NCBI GenBank assembly: GCA_030374735.1
Contig: JASCIV010000092.1
Coordinates: 1 to 49,829, forward strand
Direction: 5' to 3'
Length of the DNA: 49,829 nt
Source: Gracilaria caudata
Lineage: Eukaryota; Rhodophyta; Florideophyceae; Gracilariales; Gracilariaceae
Made by a program: the position numbers and the translations under genes. Positions 19,867 to 30,220 of this stretch are shown here, piece by piece; within the stretch, counting starts at the first letter, position 1, and each line of letters starts with the position of its first letter. The notes under the pieces were generated by a model that was not told where the DNA came from, did not search any database, and saw only the letters and a program-made list of their open reading frames with translations.

Positions 19867-22800
19867 ATGGTCCGCCTCTCCCCGCAGGAGAGTCGCGTCA
19901 CCTTCGTCGTCCGCTTCGAGGCAAAGCCTGGGCAGCGGCTGCGGCTCGTTGGCGACCATGAGAATCTCGGCGGCGGTGACCCGCTGAGGGGCGTCGAGCT
20001 TACTACCACAAAACGCGACTTTCCGACGTGGAGAATTACTCTTACTTTACCCGCCAATCGTACCTATCGTTACAAGTACTTCTGCGTGGCCGTTAATCCT
20101 AACGATTCTAATCTTGATTCGCTCGGCGGCCTCTCGCTCAATGAAACCGATCTTGATCCCATTCACGGTGTGACCTTTTGGGAGCCTTTCGACGACAGTC
20201 GCGTTGTTCATACAGTCGCTGCGTCTGCCATCCTCGTCAATGAGGGTGACTTCGGCGTGCTCAACAACGACGACCCCGATCGAATCAGCACCACCGACCG
20301 ATCCGCGGTTTCCCTTTCCGCGCGTCCTGAGGATTCGCTCAATGACACAAGGAATACCCCAAGCGTCAGTTCATCCGGTAACGAACCAGACTCCGTCATC
20401 ATCGCGCTTTACCGTCTCCCAATTCTCGCCGAACGTGACCAGTCTGGCAGGTGGTCTTTTTCGTGGGATGACGACGCGCTATACTTAACGTCTACTGGTC
20501 TCCGACGAGGGCTAGAACAACGTAAGATTAAGCCCTTGTTTGTTGGCATTCTCAATGTACCCGAACCGGTTCCGGAATCCGAACGTGATCAAGTAGCTGA
20601 AACTCTACTCTCGCAGTTCAACTGCGCCCCCGTGTTCTTGCCGCCCGATCTGCAACGGGAGTTCTATCAGGGCTTTTGCAAGGCTGTGCTCTGGCCACTG
20701 TTCCATATGATGGACACTGTTATGGGTACTGATCGCAAGACCAAGCGCTTCGATGATTCTGCGTGGCGTGCTTATCAAAAGGTGAACCGAATGTTTGCTG
20801 AAGAAATCGTTAATCATTATGACGGTCATCTAATTTGGGTCCAGGACTATCATTTGATGCGACTGCCGTACCAGTTGCGCATAAAGATTAGTGGCGTAAA
20901 GGTTGGCTTTTACCTGCATATTCCGTGGCCCAGTTCTGAACTGTTTCGTATGTTACCGGTTCGCAATGACATTCTAAAAGGCTTGCTCAGCTCTACTATT
21001 CTTGGATTTCACCTTTTCGACTATGCGAGACATTTTCTGTCCTGTTGCGTCCGCTTGTTAAACCTTGAACATGAGGCAAAGCGTGGAAATCTGGGAATCG
21101 AATTCGAAGGTCGTCACGTGACAATTCGCGTCAGTCATATAGGCGTGGATCCAGAGCGATTTCGTGATAAGCTTTGCATGCCTCTCGTGCGGCAGAGGAT
21201 CGCAGAGTACGAAACCCGCTATGCATCCAAGATCGTGCTAGCAGCTGTTGACGACCTGGACATCATAAAGGGAATCGCGCTTAAGCTCATTGCCTTTGAA
21301 AATTACCTGAGGACGGCACCGCATTTGCGATCAAAGGTCGTTCTAGTTCAGGTTGCACTTCCCAAGGCTGCAAGGGTAGACGAATCTGTGAGAAACGAAA
21401 TTAGAGAGCTTGTAAGCAACATTAACAGTGAGTTTGGCTCCGGCGATGATAATCCAATTGTCTATATTGAAGAGTCCATCAGCTTCGAGGAGCGTATTGC
21501 GATATACTCTACGTGTGATGCAATGTTCTTAACCCCGATTCGTGATGGTCTCAATCTAATTCCCTACGAGTACCTTGTTGCAACGCCTGACTCACACGGT
21601 CAGCTCATTCTGTCCGAATTTACGGGTTGTTCTCGTGCGCTTTCATCCGCGGTGCGTGTGAACCCGTGGAATGTGCACGAAGTTCGAGATGCCATCGACA
21701 ATGTCATTCAAATGAGTAGCACGACGTCGGGACAATTCTTACGAAAACACGAGGCGGATCGGAAGTACGTCGAAGGTCACAGTTCTGCTGTTTGGGCGCA
21801 GTCCTTCTTACGTGATCTTAGTGAAGCGGAAGAGCAGGTACAAGAGGTTGTGCGTCTCGGACTCAATCGCGGTCGCGGATTTAGAAGATTAGAGTTCCGT
21901 GGCTTTAAGCAGCTAAATTCTCGGGACGTGGTGAAGTCGTTCCGGGACTCAAAGCGCAGGTTGTTCCTGTTTGACTACGATGGAACCCTCACGTCGATTG
22001 AGTCAGAAACCTCGAACATGGCTCACAAGTGGGCCCGTCCGACTGAAGATGTGTTGCGTAACTTGGATTTACTTTCGAGGCAAGACAATTGCACTGTAAT
22101 CATATTGTCTGGTCGAGGCACAGAAACTGAAGGCTTTCAACTGCCGCAGATGGAATCGCTTGGTATAGCGGCGGAGCATGGCTTCTACTACAGAAAACCT
22201 GGTTCAAAAGAATGGGAGACAACTGCCCCTGACTCTGATTTAACTTGGATCGAGGTTGTCAAGAATTTAATGCAAGTATATACAGAGAGAACCGATGGGT
22301 CGTACATTGAAGAAAAATCCGCAGGCTTGGTATGGCACTATCTGGCTGCAGATCCGGAGTTTGGTAACTGGCAGTCAAAAGAAATGCACGATCATATCGA
22401 GGTACTGACGACTCCATTTGATGTTCAAGTTGTGAATGGGCAAGGGTGGCTGCAGGTACGAATGGCTTCTGTAAACAAAGGAGCAATGGTTCGGAGAATA
22501 CTAGATGACCTTGGACAAACTCCGGACTTCATCCTTTGCTGCGGTGATGATCGAACCGATGAGGATATGTTTGAGGTATTGTCGAAGGAGGTGGCAGCGA
22601 CAGATAGCAAGTTGTACACTACTACAGTTGGTGTGAAGCCTAGTAATGCTAGGTACTATCTACGAAATATAGCGGACGTTGCCATGCTGATCGAGAACAT
22701 AATTGAGATTGCCCTGCCGGGTAGTGCAACTCATGTAAGGAGCTCGACATTGGAAGATATGAGACCGTTGGCATTGCGAAGAAATGCAACGGTTCCGGGA

Positions 22801-22878
22801 AATGAGAACCCTTCAGCATCTTCCGATCCTCTAGAACCTATGCAACCCGGATCATCTCCTGGCTCTTTGGGAAGCTAA
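19867..22878 (+). CDS. CBM20 - trehalose-6-phosphate synthase - phosphatase, class II type
   Basis: 1003 residues, single exon. Residues about 10-115 are a CBM20 starch-binding domain (RLRLVGDHENLGG, YKYFCVA, FWEPFDDSR). Residues about 175-640 are a GT20 TPS domain and 695-930 a HAD-type TPP domain. The TPP motifs are intact: FDYDGTLTSIE, ILSGRGTE and CCGDDRTDEDMF. The TPS site is degenerate: WVQDYHLMRLP has Q for the usual H, and VDDLDIIKG has D for the catalytic Arg of VDRLDYIKG. The same Arg loss is seen in plant class II TPS proteins, which are considered poor or inactive synthases. So this is probably a T6P phosphatase or regulator tethered to starch rather than a synthase. It may link trehalose signalling to starch granules, which lie in the cytosol in red algae. 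Confidence 0.93.
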   Translation: MVRLSPQESRVTFVVRFEAKPGQRLRLVGDHENLGGGDPLRGVELTTTKRDFPTWRITLTLPANRTYRYKYFCVAVNPNDSNLDSLGGLSLNETDLDPIHGVTFWEPFDDSRVVHTVAASAILVNEGDFGVLNNDDPDRISTTDRSAVSLSARPEDSLNDTRNTPSVSSSGNEPDSVIIALYRLPILAERDQSGRWSFSWDDDALYLTSTGLRRGLEQRKIKPLFVGILNVPEPVPESERDQVAETLLSQFNCAPVFLPPDLQREFYQGFCKAVLWPLFHMMDTVMGTDRKTKRFDDSAWRAYQKVNRMFAEEIVNHYDGHLIWVQDYHLMRLPYQLRIKISGVKVGFYLHIPWPSSELFRMLPVRNDILKGLLSSTILGFHLFDYARHFLSCCVRLLNLEHEAKRGNLGIEFEGRHVTIRVSHIGVDPERFRDKLCMPLVRQRIAEYETRYASKIVLAAVDDLDIIKGIALKLIAFENYLRTAPHLRSKVVLVQVALPKAARVDESVRNEIRELVSNINSEFGSGDDNPIVYIEESISFEERIAIYSTCDAMFLTPIRDGLNLIPYEYLVATPDSHGQLILSEFTGCSRALSSAVRVNPWNVHEVRDAIDNVIQMSSTTSGQFLRKHEADRKYVEGHSSAVWAQSFLRDLSEAEEQVQEVVRLGLNRGRGFRRLEFRGFKQLNSRDVVKSFRDSKRRLFLFDYDGTLTSIESETSNMAHKWARPTEDVLRNLDLLSRQDNCTVIILSGRGTETEGFQLPQMESLGIAAEHGFYYRKPGSKEWETTAPDSDLTWIEVVKNLMQVYTERTDGSYIEEKSAGLVWHYLAADPEFGNWQSKEMHDHIEVLTTPFDVQVVNGQGWLQVRMASVNKGAMVRRILDDLGQTPDFILCCGDDRTDEDMFEVLSKEVAATDSKLYTTTVGVKPSNARYYLRNIADVAMLIENIIEIALPGSATHVRSSTLEDMRPLALRRNATVPGNENPSASSDPLEPMQPGSSPGSLGS

Positions 22879-23264
22879 GCAAGAAGGTTATGCTGCGATA
22901 TAAACTGGTCAGACTCCAGTGTTCGTTCACTTTGTTTTTCCAAGGGAGGTTGTCGGTATGAAATGCAAGATTAGAAGGGGCTCTGAACAACGCAATGCTC
23001 TGGGCGAAGGAACTTCTAAAGAAATTAACGCTTCAACTTCTGCACACCGAACACGTGAATGAGAACTCTACTCACCGAGACTTTGACGCAAAATTACACA
23101 AACTTTATCCATGAAATTGAAGTAGCTACAATCGAAAGAACTTTCATATTTAGGTCCCGTTGCCAACCCCAAACATTTCCACTGCGAGTTTTTCAGCTTT
23201 GTTTTCCGGATGAGCATCCACTTTTCGGCAGAGCATTGGCGGGTTCTGACTGCTTTCGTTCTCA
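22879..23264. other. Convergent interval
   Basis: 386 bases between the TPS stop and the stop of the minus-strand hypothetical gene. Nothing recognised. Confidence 0.4.
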
Positions 23265-24248
23265 CTATCGGAGGCAAGTCTGTGGGCTGCTTCGTCCACA
23301 GCAGAAGTCTATCGAAGTCGAAGCCCCAATCTTAAGATGCGACAGTGACTTACAAGCAAGATGGCAACAATGCTTTCCAAATGGGTGGTATAGGCAATCA
23401 TTCGAACGAAGGTTGACGAAGTAATTGGTATTCGCACAACTCTTGCAACAAGAAGTTCGCAGGCCGGAGGAATCGTATGCGCGAAGAGCCCTACGACCAT
23501 GGAACACATTGAACAAGAAGGAAGTGGTGCTTCGGGTTTTTGTGTATCCGTAAAAGAACCGTGACGCCGTGGAGAGGGTGGTCGACGTCCGCGATGGCAA
23601 TGAGGGTAGTGTTGGGTTTGTCAACTTCGTGTCTTCATGGATGTATTTCGCTAGAAGGTTGCCAATGAGCTCTGAATAGTCGTACGTGAAGCAAACTTGC
23701 CAAGCGTTCAAATACGTTATGGGCTGAATATTTGCACGAGAAAGACATCTGATCTCCCCGTAAAACTTTCTTGCGAGAGTTTCATCCATACCTACCATAA
23801 TGAGATCTATATACATCAGCAACATATCCAGCTCGTGTTCCTTTTTGGAAGAAAGGGACATTGTAGACGTGAAATCATGTCAGAGAATTCATGTTCAACG
23901 TGGCCCTCACCGATGCCGGTTTAGTAGTCTGATGGAATTTGCGGTACGTACCTCCCATCGTAAGCATTCCGCATTTATAGACTGAATGTCTTCTGGTAGA
24001 CTGAAGTTGTTGCAGAATGGAGTGAAGCTACTTATATCAAATCGTACAGAAGGAGCTGCGGGGAGCATTACTTTGTCCATTTCGCTTAGGATCTCGCGGT
24101 TAATCCCTGAGATGATATCCGTATTAGAAGCCAGATTGACAAGAACTTCATTTCCCCTTGCAAAAACGTTGAGAACCTGAAGAACAACTAAGTATATGAG
24201 TGCAGTCTTCGAGAAGAGACGCGTATTAGTTGCTTGTCTTTGACACAT
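23265..24248 (-). CDS. Hypothetical two-exon protein with signal peptide
   Basis: Model: exon 1 24248-23952 and exon 2 23840-23265, giving 290 residues. The 111-base intron has donor GTACGT, a TACTAAAC branch-like motif and acceptor AAAAAG, and preserves the frame. The N-terminus has a hydrophobic segment (ALIYLVVLQVLNVFA), probably a signal peptide. Residues to about 170 look like a helical domain (LMYIDLIMVGMDETLARKFY, LNAWQVCFTYDYSELIGNLL). The C-terminal part after about 190 is Ser/Thr/Cys-rich and may be an untranslated or misframed tail; another intron there is possible. I do not recognise the family. Confidence 0.4.
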
Positions 24249-24773
24249 GATGCGATAAATATGATGTATCACTTTTTCGCTGCTCGGCTACTCCCTTTTG
24301 ACTTGAAGCACATGCCGAACGAGAGTGTTAGAGGGCTAGAATTGGTAGCACCGGTATTTAACTTGAGCATCTTCAGTAGGTATTTAGTTAATACTGAGAG
24401 CAATGTCTGCGTAACAACGAATGCAGAACTAAACTGCTCTTGAAGCCCGCCGTTCGTAAACGGGTAATTCACTCATGAATTTTTGGTGAACGGCCGTGAG
24501 CATAGGTACAGCATCAAAGACTATTGAGGCGAGCAGTCTGCTAGAGTTTTCAAGAATATATGTTTATTCTAGCATAATTCTTTCCTCATCAATCTGGCAG
24601 TTGTCCGCTCAATCTTTCGATGCCTAAAAATGTTCGAAGGAGAACAGTAGTAATCTGTTTTTCGCAAGGTGGTCGAAGATTCGTTAAGAGTGACTCTTCG
24701 TTACGTTGAAGACAAGCATCAGGATTCCCTATTGCCCATGGGAAACACAAAAGGTTTGAGTCACGAACCAAGG
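24249..24773. other. Interval without gene
   Basis: Short frames on both strands only; it holds the 3' flank of the malectin gene and the upstream flank of the hypothetical gene. Confidence 0.4.
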
Positions 24774-25427
24774 CTAACCCATGACGTTTTGTGCAGTATC
24801 ATCGTCCATACTTGCACCAGCCATGGCACCTCCCGGATTTTCAGGAGCCACACGTCCTATAGCCTTGTACTCAGAACCGTCAGGCTTGGGAGCAGGGAAG
24901 CCTTCGACGATGAACCCAGACAGTGTTGGATGCTGGGCTTTTTGAGTCAAATGGACTATGATTCCTTCTTTTGACGGAACTCTATCGAACTTCTGACCGA
25001 AAGCCGAAGAGCAGCCTGCAGCCTGAAAAACATCGAAACTGTCGATTACCTTTGTAACTCCGGAAACTGGGGTTCCCAGTGAAATGTCAAATACACGACC
25101 CCCTGGCATGCACGCTTGTTGGTAAGTTTCTGCGAAGAGTAATGTCACCGAGTATATACCATCTGGTACTGGGATTCGCATTGTAAAGTCATCTCCCCGC
25201 GAGAAGCGCTGTGATTGGAATACTTCCTGTTGATCAGTGTTTGCAATTGGAGCACGGACGACATTCTTAGCGAAATCTTCCATATCCATCAGTTGATCCT
25301 CACCTATGAAATCATTCACAGGCCCTCCACCCAGATTCACCTTAAGCAAGATCTTCTTCTTTTCTGCTTGGGCAAAAGAGAAGGAGAACAAACTGAAAGA
25401 AAGAAGAAGCGGAAGTAATACTTTCAT
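24774..25427 (-). CDS. Secreted or ER malectin-domain protein
   Basis: 217 residues, started at ATG 25427 because MKVLLPLLLSFSLFSFSFAQ is a clear signal peptide; the frame is open further upstream. Residues about 24-180 match the malectin fold: ILLKVNLGGG, YSVTLLFAETYQQ, GGRVFDISLGT, IDSFDVFQAAG and a closing LSGFIVEGF. Animal malectin binds diglucosylated N-glycans in the ER. Similar domains in plants and bacteria bind other carbohydrates. There is no C-terminal membrane helix and no KDEL, unlike animal malectin, so the protein may be secreted. The carbohydrate ligand cannot be told from the sequence. Confidence 0.8.
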   Translation of the reverse strand: MKVLLPLLLSFSLFSFSFAQAEKKKILLKVNLGGGPVNDFIGEDQLMDMEDFAKNVVRAPIANTDQQEVFQSQRFSRGDDFTMRIPVPDGIYSVTLLFAETYQQACMPGGRVFDISLGTPVSGVTKVIDSFDVFQAAGCSSAFGQKFDRVPSKEGIIVHLTQKAQHPTLSGFIVEGFPAPKPDGSEYKAIGRVAPENPGGAMAGASMDDDTAQNVMG

Positions 25428-25585
25428 AGCTGATTTCCTTGGAATTGTGCTTGGTGTTACGAAGAAAGAGTATGATTGACCAGAAGTGTTGTTGTTCATT
25501 GAATATGGGTATGATGGCTTAAGGTAGCTGCAGGTCTGTTACTGTCCTTCCGATACAGGAGTTGGTTTTCAACATAGGAGATTCG

Positions 25586-25945
25586 ATGGCGTTCAAAAAC
25601 GGCCGAGTATCGGTCCTCCACGATCCCATCCTACATACCGGTAACTGGCGAACCAGCTGTTTCCGATTCTAATTAGACACGCTAAAAACGCTCGACCAGC
25701 ACCGTGAGAGCAAGATTCTTCCAGCTTTGGTTTTTAAATTACTTTCTACTTCGGATTCCGATGCTCCTAATTTGAATAACGTAGAGTTTCGAATCATGAG
25801 CAACGGAGGTGAGTCGTTGCGTTCCAAAGCTAACCTAACAACATGTCATGTCGACGTGTCTAACTTATTCTGTTTAAACGAACTCGAAACTCAGTTACAC
25901 CAACTTACTGGGAGAGAGAGCGACGCAGCATCACAACCGAAATAA
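25586..25945 (+). CDS. Possible small two-exon gene, 107 residues
   Basis: Weak model: exon 1 25586-25640 (MAFKNGRVSVLHDPILHT) and exon 2 25677-25945, with a 36-base intron (GTAACTGG ... CTAATTAG) that keeps the frame. Exon 2 has protein-like composition (ESKILPALVFKLLS, CHVDVSNLFCLNELETQLHQ). The intron would be half the size of the other introns and its donor does not fit GTANG, so the model may be wrong. The family is not recognised. Confidence 0.25.
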
Positions 25946-26423
25946 AAACTTCTTATCTCGGGAGCACGAGGAATTATGGGAAAGAAATGGGGCTACATTA
26001 ACCAGGAAAGCACCTAAATGTAAGATTGAGTTGTTTACGTGCCATTTGGGTAATGCTTGTTCAAAGCAAGAATCAAGATTGCTTGAGAGGAAACCTTCAC
26101 ACGTCATTAGGAACGGCTGAGCTTGGGAACCTGGTACGGATCATCTAACGTGTTCGCAAAAGCAATCGTTTGAAAATCACCAATACTTGTCTAGTTGAAA
26201 AGCTTCTCTCATTGTCTTTCTGAATCATTGAACTCGATGCCAAACAATCCTCTCCCGGTATTCTTTCACTCTTCGTACTCACTTTCCATTGAAGTTATAG
26301 AAGCAAACAACTCCAGCCGCTTCGAAGCTTGCGCCGGAGCCGCGCATTGCGGCTCTTGCCCATGATGTGGCTGTTGGGCGCGATGTTTGCTCAACCAAGC
26401 GTTATACTTCGCGTTTGATAACG
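25946..26423. other. Interval without gene
   Basis: Nothing recognised. It holds convergent 3' flanks of the possible small gene and the next minus-strand gene. Confidence 0.4.
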
Positions 26424-26739
26424 TTACGCCATGTCTGACCTCTCCTGGAGGTCCGCGAACCTGCTGCCCGTAAACTGGGGTAGGTCGTCAGCAACGCGTT
26501 TTTCAGCACGCTTCTGGGCGCGCTCTTTGATGAGCGCACAGAGGCGGGTTTCCGCATCCAGTACGGACATTTCTTCCCCGTCAACCTTCAAATTAAATTG
26601 GAGTGAATCACTATCAAAAGTAGCCCACTGCGAGAACATTCTCGTCAAGATCCGCGTACTTCGCGGCCATCTTGCAAGCCTCAGGTTTCTGAGGCTTGCG
26701 TACGAAGGGAGTATTAGCCCCGTTCTGATTGAAGTTCAT
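26424..26739 (-). CDS. Small conserved-looking protein, 79 residues, two exons
   Basis: Exon 1 26739-26704 (MNFNQNGANTPF) and exon 2 26627-26424, with a 76-base intron that has donor GTACG, a TTGAC branch-like motif and acceptor CGCAG. Without the intron the exon 1 frame hits TGA 3' of the acceptor, so splicing explains an apparent frameshift. The product continues WATFDSDSLQFNLKVDGEE and then a basic/acidic helix (ALIKERAQKRAEKRVADD). It has no signal peptide or membrane helix. I do not recognise it. Confidence 0.45.
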
Positions 26740-27060
26740 CTCAGCAGCTTCAGAAATCGTCCAGCAACCTGCGATGGAGTCGACTACAGCAGAATGTTTG
26801 AAAGTGAAAGGTCAATAGATCTATCTCGAGTGGTAATAACCCTATTTTTAATTTAATGAGATAGATCACCCTTTGTATGTGCAAATTTGCTTTACAGTGC
26901 TCTTAGAGGTAGAAGTTCTGCCGTAGAACACAGATCCCTTCGACGTGGGCGAGAAGTGCGGTTGCGTTCTAGAACGGTTCTACTCTTGTAACCGTTTGCG
27001 CTCCCCCGGAAAAGGTTTGGGCCCTCTGCTTGTTTGGGACCATCGAATTCAGGTGCGGCT

Positions 27061-27496
27061 ATGGAGAAGATTCTGTTCTGTCCCTTCTGCGGAGCGTTTC
27101 GTGAAATCTTCGACAGCGGTGATAAGAAAGTCAAATGCCAACATTGCAACAAAGCAAGTAAGCTTCAACATCACAATCCTTCGACACGCGACTCACGCTG
27201 ACCGATGTTGGAATCCTGCTTACCTGCCAGTGAATCTGAGTGACCTAACTTCTCAGCTACAAAAAACTGTTGAAATCTTGCCGATTGAGCGTTCGGAACT
27301 TCTTCTCCAACTATATGGACAGACAGCCGAAAAGCGCAAAGCTGATGATGCAGTTATCGACGAGGATTGTCCTAAATGTGGCCATCCAAAGCTTTCTTTC
27401 ACAACTGCGCAGTTGCGAGGTGTAGACGAGGGTCAGACCATTTTTTACACATGTCTCAATAAGCAGTGCGGCCATAAATTCACTGTCCATTCTTGA
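27061..27496 (+). CDS. RPA12: RNA polymerase I subunit RPA12 (A12.2)
   Basis: Two exons: 27061-27157 and 27231-27496, with a 73-base intron (donor GTAAGC, CTGAC branch motif, acceptor CCAG); 120 residues, the normal length. The N-terminal zinc ribbon is CPFC ... CQHC. The C-terminal TFIIS-like ribbon has CPKCG, the acidic RGVDEGQTIFYTC loop and CGHKF. In this family the Asp-Glu pair reaches the polymerase active site and supports RNA cleavage. The conserved LRxxDEGxTxFYTC pattern is shared with RPB9 and RPC11, but the short linker and N-terminal ribbon fit RPA12 best. The 320 bases upstream are shared with the divergent small gene. Confidence 0.88.
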
Positions 27497-28174
27497 GCAC
27501 TTATCACTTTTGAGTGTACGACAACATTATACATCCCATCCGTCCCGTATTAGATGTCGAAAGAAGGTGAAGTGCGGCGCCAGCCGCATCAGCACTGGCT
27601 CGCGGGTACTCATATAACGGTAGAAGCCAAAGTGCAGGGTTTTCAGCCGTTGGGTCGGAGTGGTGACCCTAGCTGTACCCGATCGATTCCGGGTAAACAG
27701 TCGTCTAATTGGGTTGATGCTCCTTGAATAGATCACGGGTGCTTTCAAATTAACGGAGGTCGAGCACGTCGAATTGCGTTCCTTGTCTTTCTTCTTTTGC
27801 CGGCGTTTTTCATGTGATTCCTAGTTCATATTCTTCACCATCCGTTAAATTCTAACCGCGATCACGGAGAGATCATCGTTACGAAGAGCCGCCTAAAACG
27901 CAGACGTGGAGGGCTCTCGTTCGAAGGCTGAAGGGCGTTGTTCTAGCGTCGCTTGGTGATTTGCAATTTGTTGTGAATGCCAACCCGCAGAAGTACTAGA
28001 AAGAGTCAAACTAAAACTAGGACCCCATTGTAGCTTTTGAAGGAGCCTGGACGAAAGGATCCTCGTCTGATGACGTCCGCGTCTGCTCATAGCGTTTACT
28101 AGGAAGTTGACCTCTTTATACATTTGGGTACATTTGGGAACGTGTGTGAGCACAGGATCTTTTCCTTCGCGTTC
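27497..28174. other. Interval without gene
   Basis: About 680 bases; short open frames without coding character. It includes the upstream region of the bZIP-like gene. Confidence 0.4.
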
Positions 28175-29305
28175 ATGCCGGAAACACAAGGAACTGATCC
28201 TCGAGTAGGGATTGTCAAACCTTCACTTGTTTATCCGGGCGCAAGCGGACCCTCTAAGAGCGCGAGACAGATGCAAGTCGCTTCTTGGAATGATAAGTCC
28301 GTCGAGGACGATGCCGGTTCAACAGACGTCGTTTGGAACGCCGAGCATGGAAGCGACAATCGTCACCGACAAGACATTAATATTTCGGACAGCTCGATGA
28401 TTTCCTCCTTGTTTCTGAGCTTTGCAACGGAGCTGAGAAGGGAGGACCATGTTGATTTAGTTCTTGGACATGGAAATGGAAACCCTCGACTAGCTACCTC
28501 TTCAGAAGATAGCAGAGCGTCATTCATGTTGAGTGGTGTCCTGAAGGAAGCGCTTTCACCTGTGGTTGGACATGGGTACGCGGAACCAACTTCTAATAAT
28601 GTAAATGAGCACGGGGAAGGATTCAAATGCGCAAGGTACGGAGCAAATCCTACTGAAGAAGAGAGAAGAGCTGAAAGAAATCGCAAAGGTCGTGAGCGTA
28701 GCATGCGAACACGCCGCCGAAATGCCGCTCATCTGAAAATGTTAGAAGACGGATGCACTCGACTCATAATGGAAAATCGGTTGCTCCGAGACCTTCTGAA
28801 CTGTTTGCAAAGAGTACCTCATGCTGAAGAAAAGATCATCTCGCTTTTGCGAAATCTGCTCTCCAATTCCAGACTCTCGTCCGCTTTTCGCCCGGCTGTT
28901 GAACTTCTAGAAGGTTTCGCGGTGCCTTCTAGACAAAATACTTCACTGAAATACCACAAGATGAGCACGAATGTTGGAGAAGGTCAGTGTGCTTTTGGTG
29001 AAGTGCAACAAACCTGTACATTGCCCGAAAACAGCACGCGACTGGGCTCTATTGGCAACAAAAACAAGGGTAATATGTCTGCGACGGTTTGGGAACCCGA
29101 GCAAACCTCAGAGAGTGTACCAGAAAGCTCCAACGTATCGAAAACGTCCATGACAACCCGCAAAAGTCTGGAAACAAGAATAGGTGGCCGTCACGAAGAC
29201 CAGTTTCGTGCCTCAGTTGACGAAGGCATTGAGACTCGTGAAGAAGACCGATCTGTTTTGGCCAATTTCAGCATAGATGAGATTGATGCCGTGATAGCTT
29301 TGTAG
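28175..29305 (+). CDS. bZIP-like transcription factor
   Basis: 376 residues from the first ATG, single exon. At about residues 160-215 a basic stretch (ERRAERNRKGRERSMRTRRR) runs into a leucine zipper (heptad positions in HLKMLED, TRLIMEN, RLLRDLL, CLQR). The Asn and Ser of the bZIP signature N-x(6)-S-R are present, but the following invariant Arg is Met, with Arg one place later. The flanks are Ser-rich and low complexity. It should be a nuclear DNA-binding dimer; its targets are unknown. The changed Arg suggests altered DNA contacts or a shifted register. Confidence 0.6.
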   Translation: MPETQGTDPRVGIVKPSLVYPGASGPSKSARQMQVASWNDKSVEDDAGSTDVVWNAEHGSDNRHRQDINISDSSMISSLFLSFATELRREDHVDLVLGHGNGNPRLATSSEDSRASFMLSGVLKEALSPVVGHGYAEPTSNNVNEHGEGFKCARYGANPTEEERRAERNRKGRERSMRTRRRNAAHLKMLEDGCTRLIMENRLLRDLLNCLQRVPHAEEKIISLLRNLLSNSRLSSAFRPAVELLEGFAVPSRQNTSLKYHKMSTNVGEGQCAFGEVQQTCTLPENSTRLGSIGNKNKGNMSATVWEPEQTSESVPESSNVSKTSMTTRKSLETRIGGRHEDQFRASVDEGIETREEDRSVLANFSIDEIDAVIAL

Positions 29306-30220
29306 ATAATCATTTCAGTGATGACGGGGCTTGACTGACTTAGTCATGCGCTGTTCTCCTTTGGAGAGAATTGTTCTTAAGGTTTCAAATTCCTGCAAGA
29401 ACAAATCGTCGTTGCTTCTGAATGCTCTCCTCTTCAAGTGAGATAGATTCTACTCTTTTTCGTTCATTGCAATCGTGCCCTCAAATACTGGCTGAAGTTC
29501 CTCCGCTTCAAAATATTTCCGCCCGGCTTTCGGTAGTGATAAAGGTCCTTTTCAATCGATTGCAGGTGATGATAGTACAGTCTTGTCAACCTCAGCCGGT
29601 TCATATCTTCACGCATTCTTGTTAAGCTGTCCGAAACTTTCTAACTGTTTCTGCACTCGAATACAAGTCTTTGAAATCGCTCTCGCTACTTACAACAAGA
29701 ATAGAAATAATGACGACAGGAGGCATTTGTGGTAGAGTTGATCCAGTGCTGCAGTCCTTTATTTCCATGACAAAAACTGTACATCTCAATATCCGAAGTC
29801 TATAACCCAAAACCCATCTGAAGGCATACCGCTTACAACACATCTAAATCGATGGATTAGCAGATTCCTCTTTAGAGAAGGTGCTAATTTAAAACGATGC
29901 CACAACACCTGCTACTGGGTTCCGAACGAAAAAAGTGGGAAAGTGGGAGGATGATGTTGAGAAAAACTTCATCTCTTAGAATCTTAGAATAAAAGTGCTG
30001 AATTTGTCTGCGACGTTGTTGATTGGAATGTTGAGTACTATGGCTCTGATGGGAAGCCCTCTATGGAAAAGGCAGAAAAGATGTTCTAGATTCATACACG
30101 ACCAGCGCTTGCGAAAATTGCGAACTGAACGTGGTCGTGTGTCAGTTACGAATCGATTTTAGAGGAATCTGCATCTTCAAGCTACTTCTGGCTAGACGAA
30201 AAAGTGAAGGACAGAAGAGC
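29306..30220. other. Long interval without recognised gene
   Basis: About 915 bases. Frames at 29422-29625 and 30131-30382 are short, lack domain features and partly overlap the ICMT gene antisense. Nothing convincing is seen. Confidence 0.4.

Noticed and set aside
19347..20057. 236-codon minus-strand frame upstream of and overlapping TPS
   Set aside because: It overlaps the CBM20 coding region antisense, is Arg-rich and lies in GC-rich sequence; TPS frame is strongly supported.
26402..26760. Apparent +1 frameshift (TTT TGA) in the small gene at 26.6 kb
   Set aside because: A 76-base intron with GTACG donor, TTGAC motif and CGCAG acceptor restores the frame and follows the same splice rules as other genes here, so no programmed frameshift is needed.
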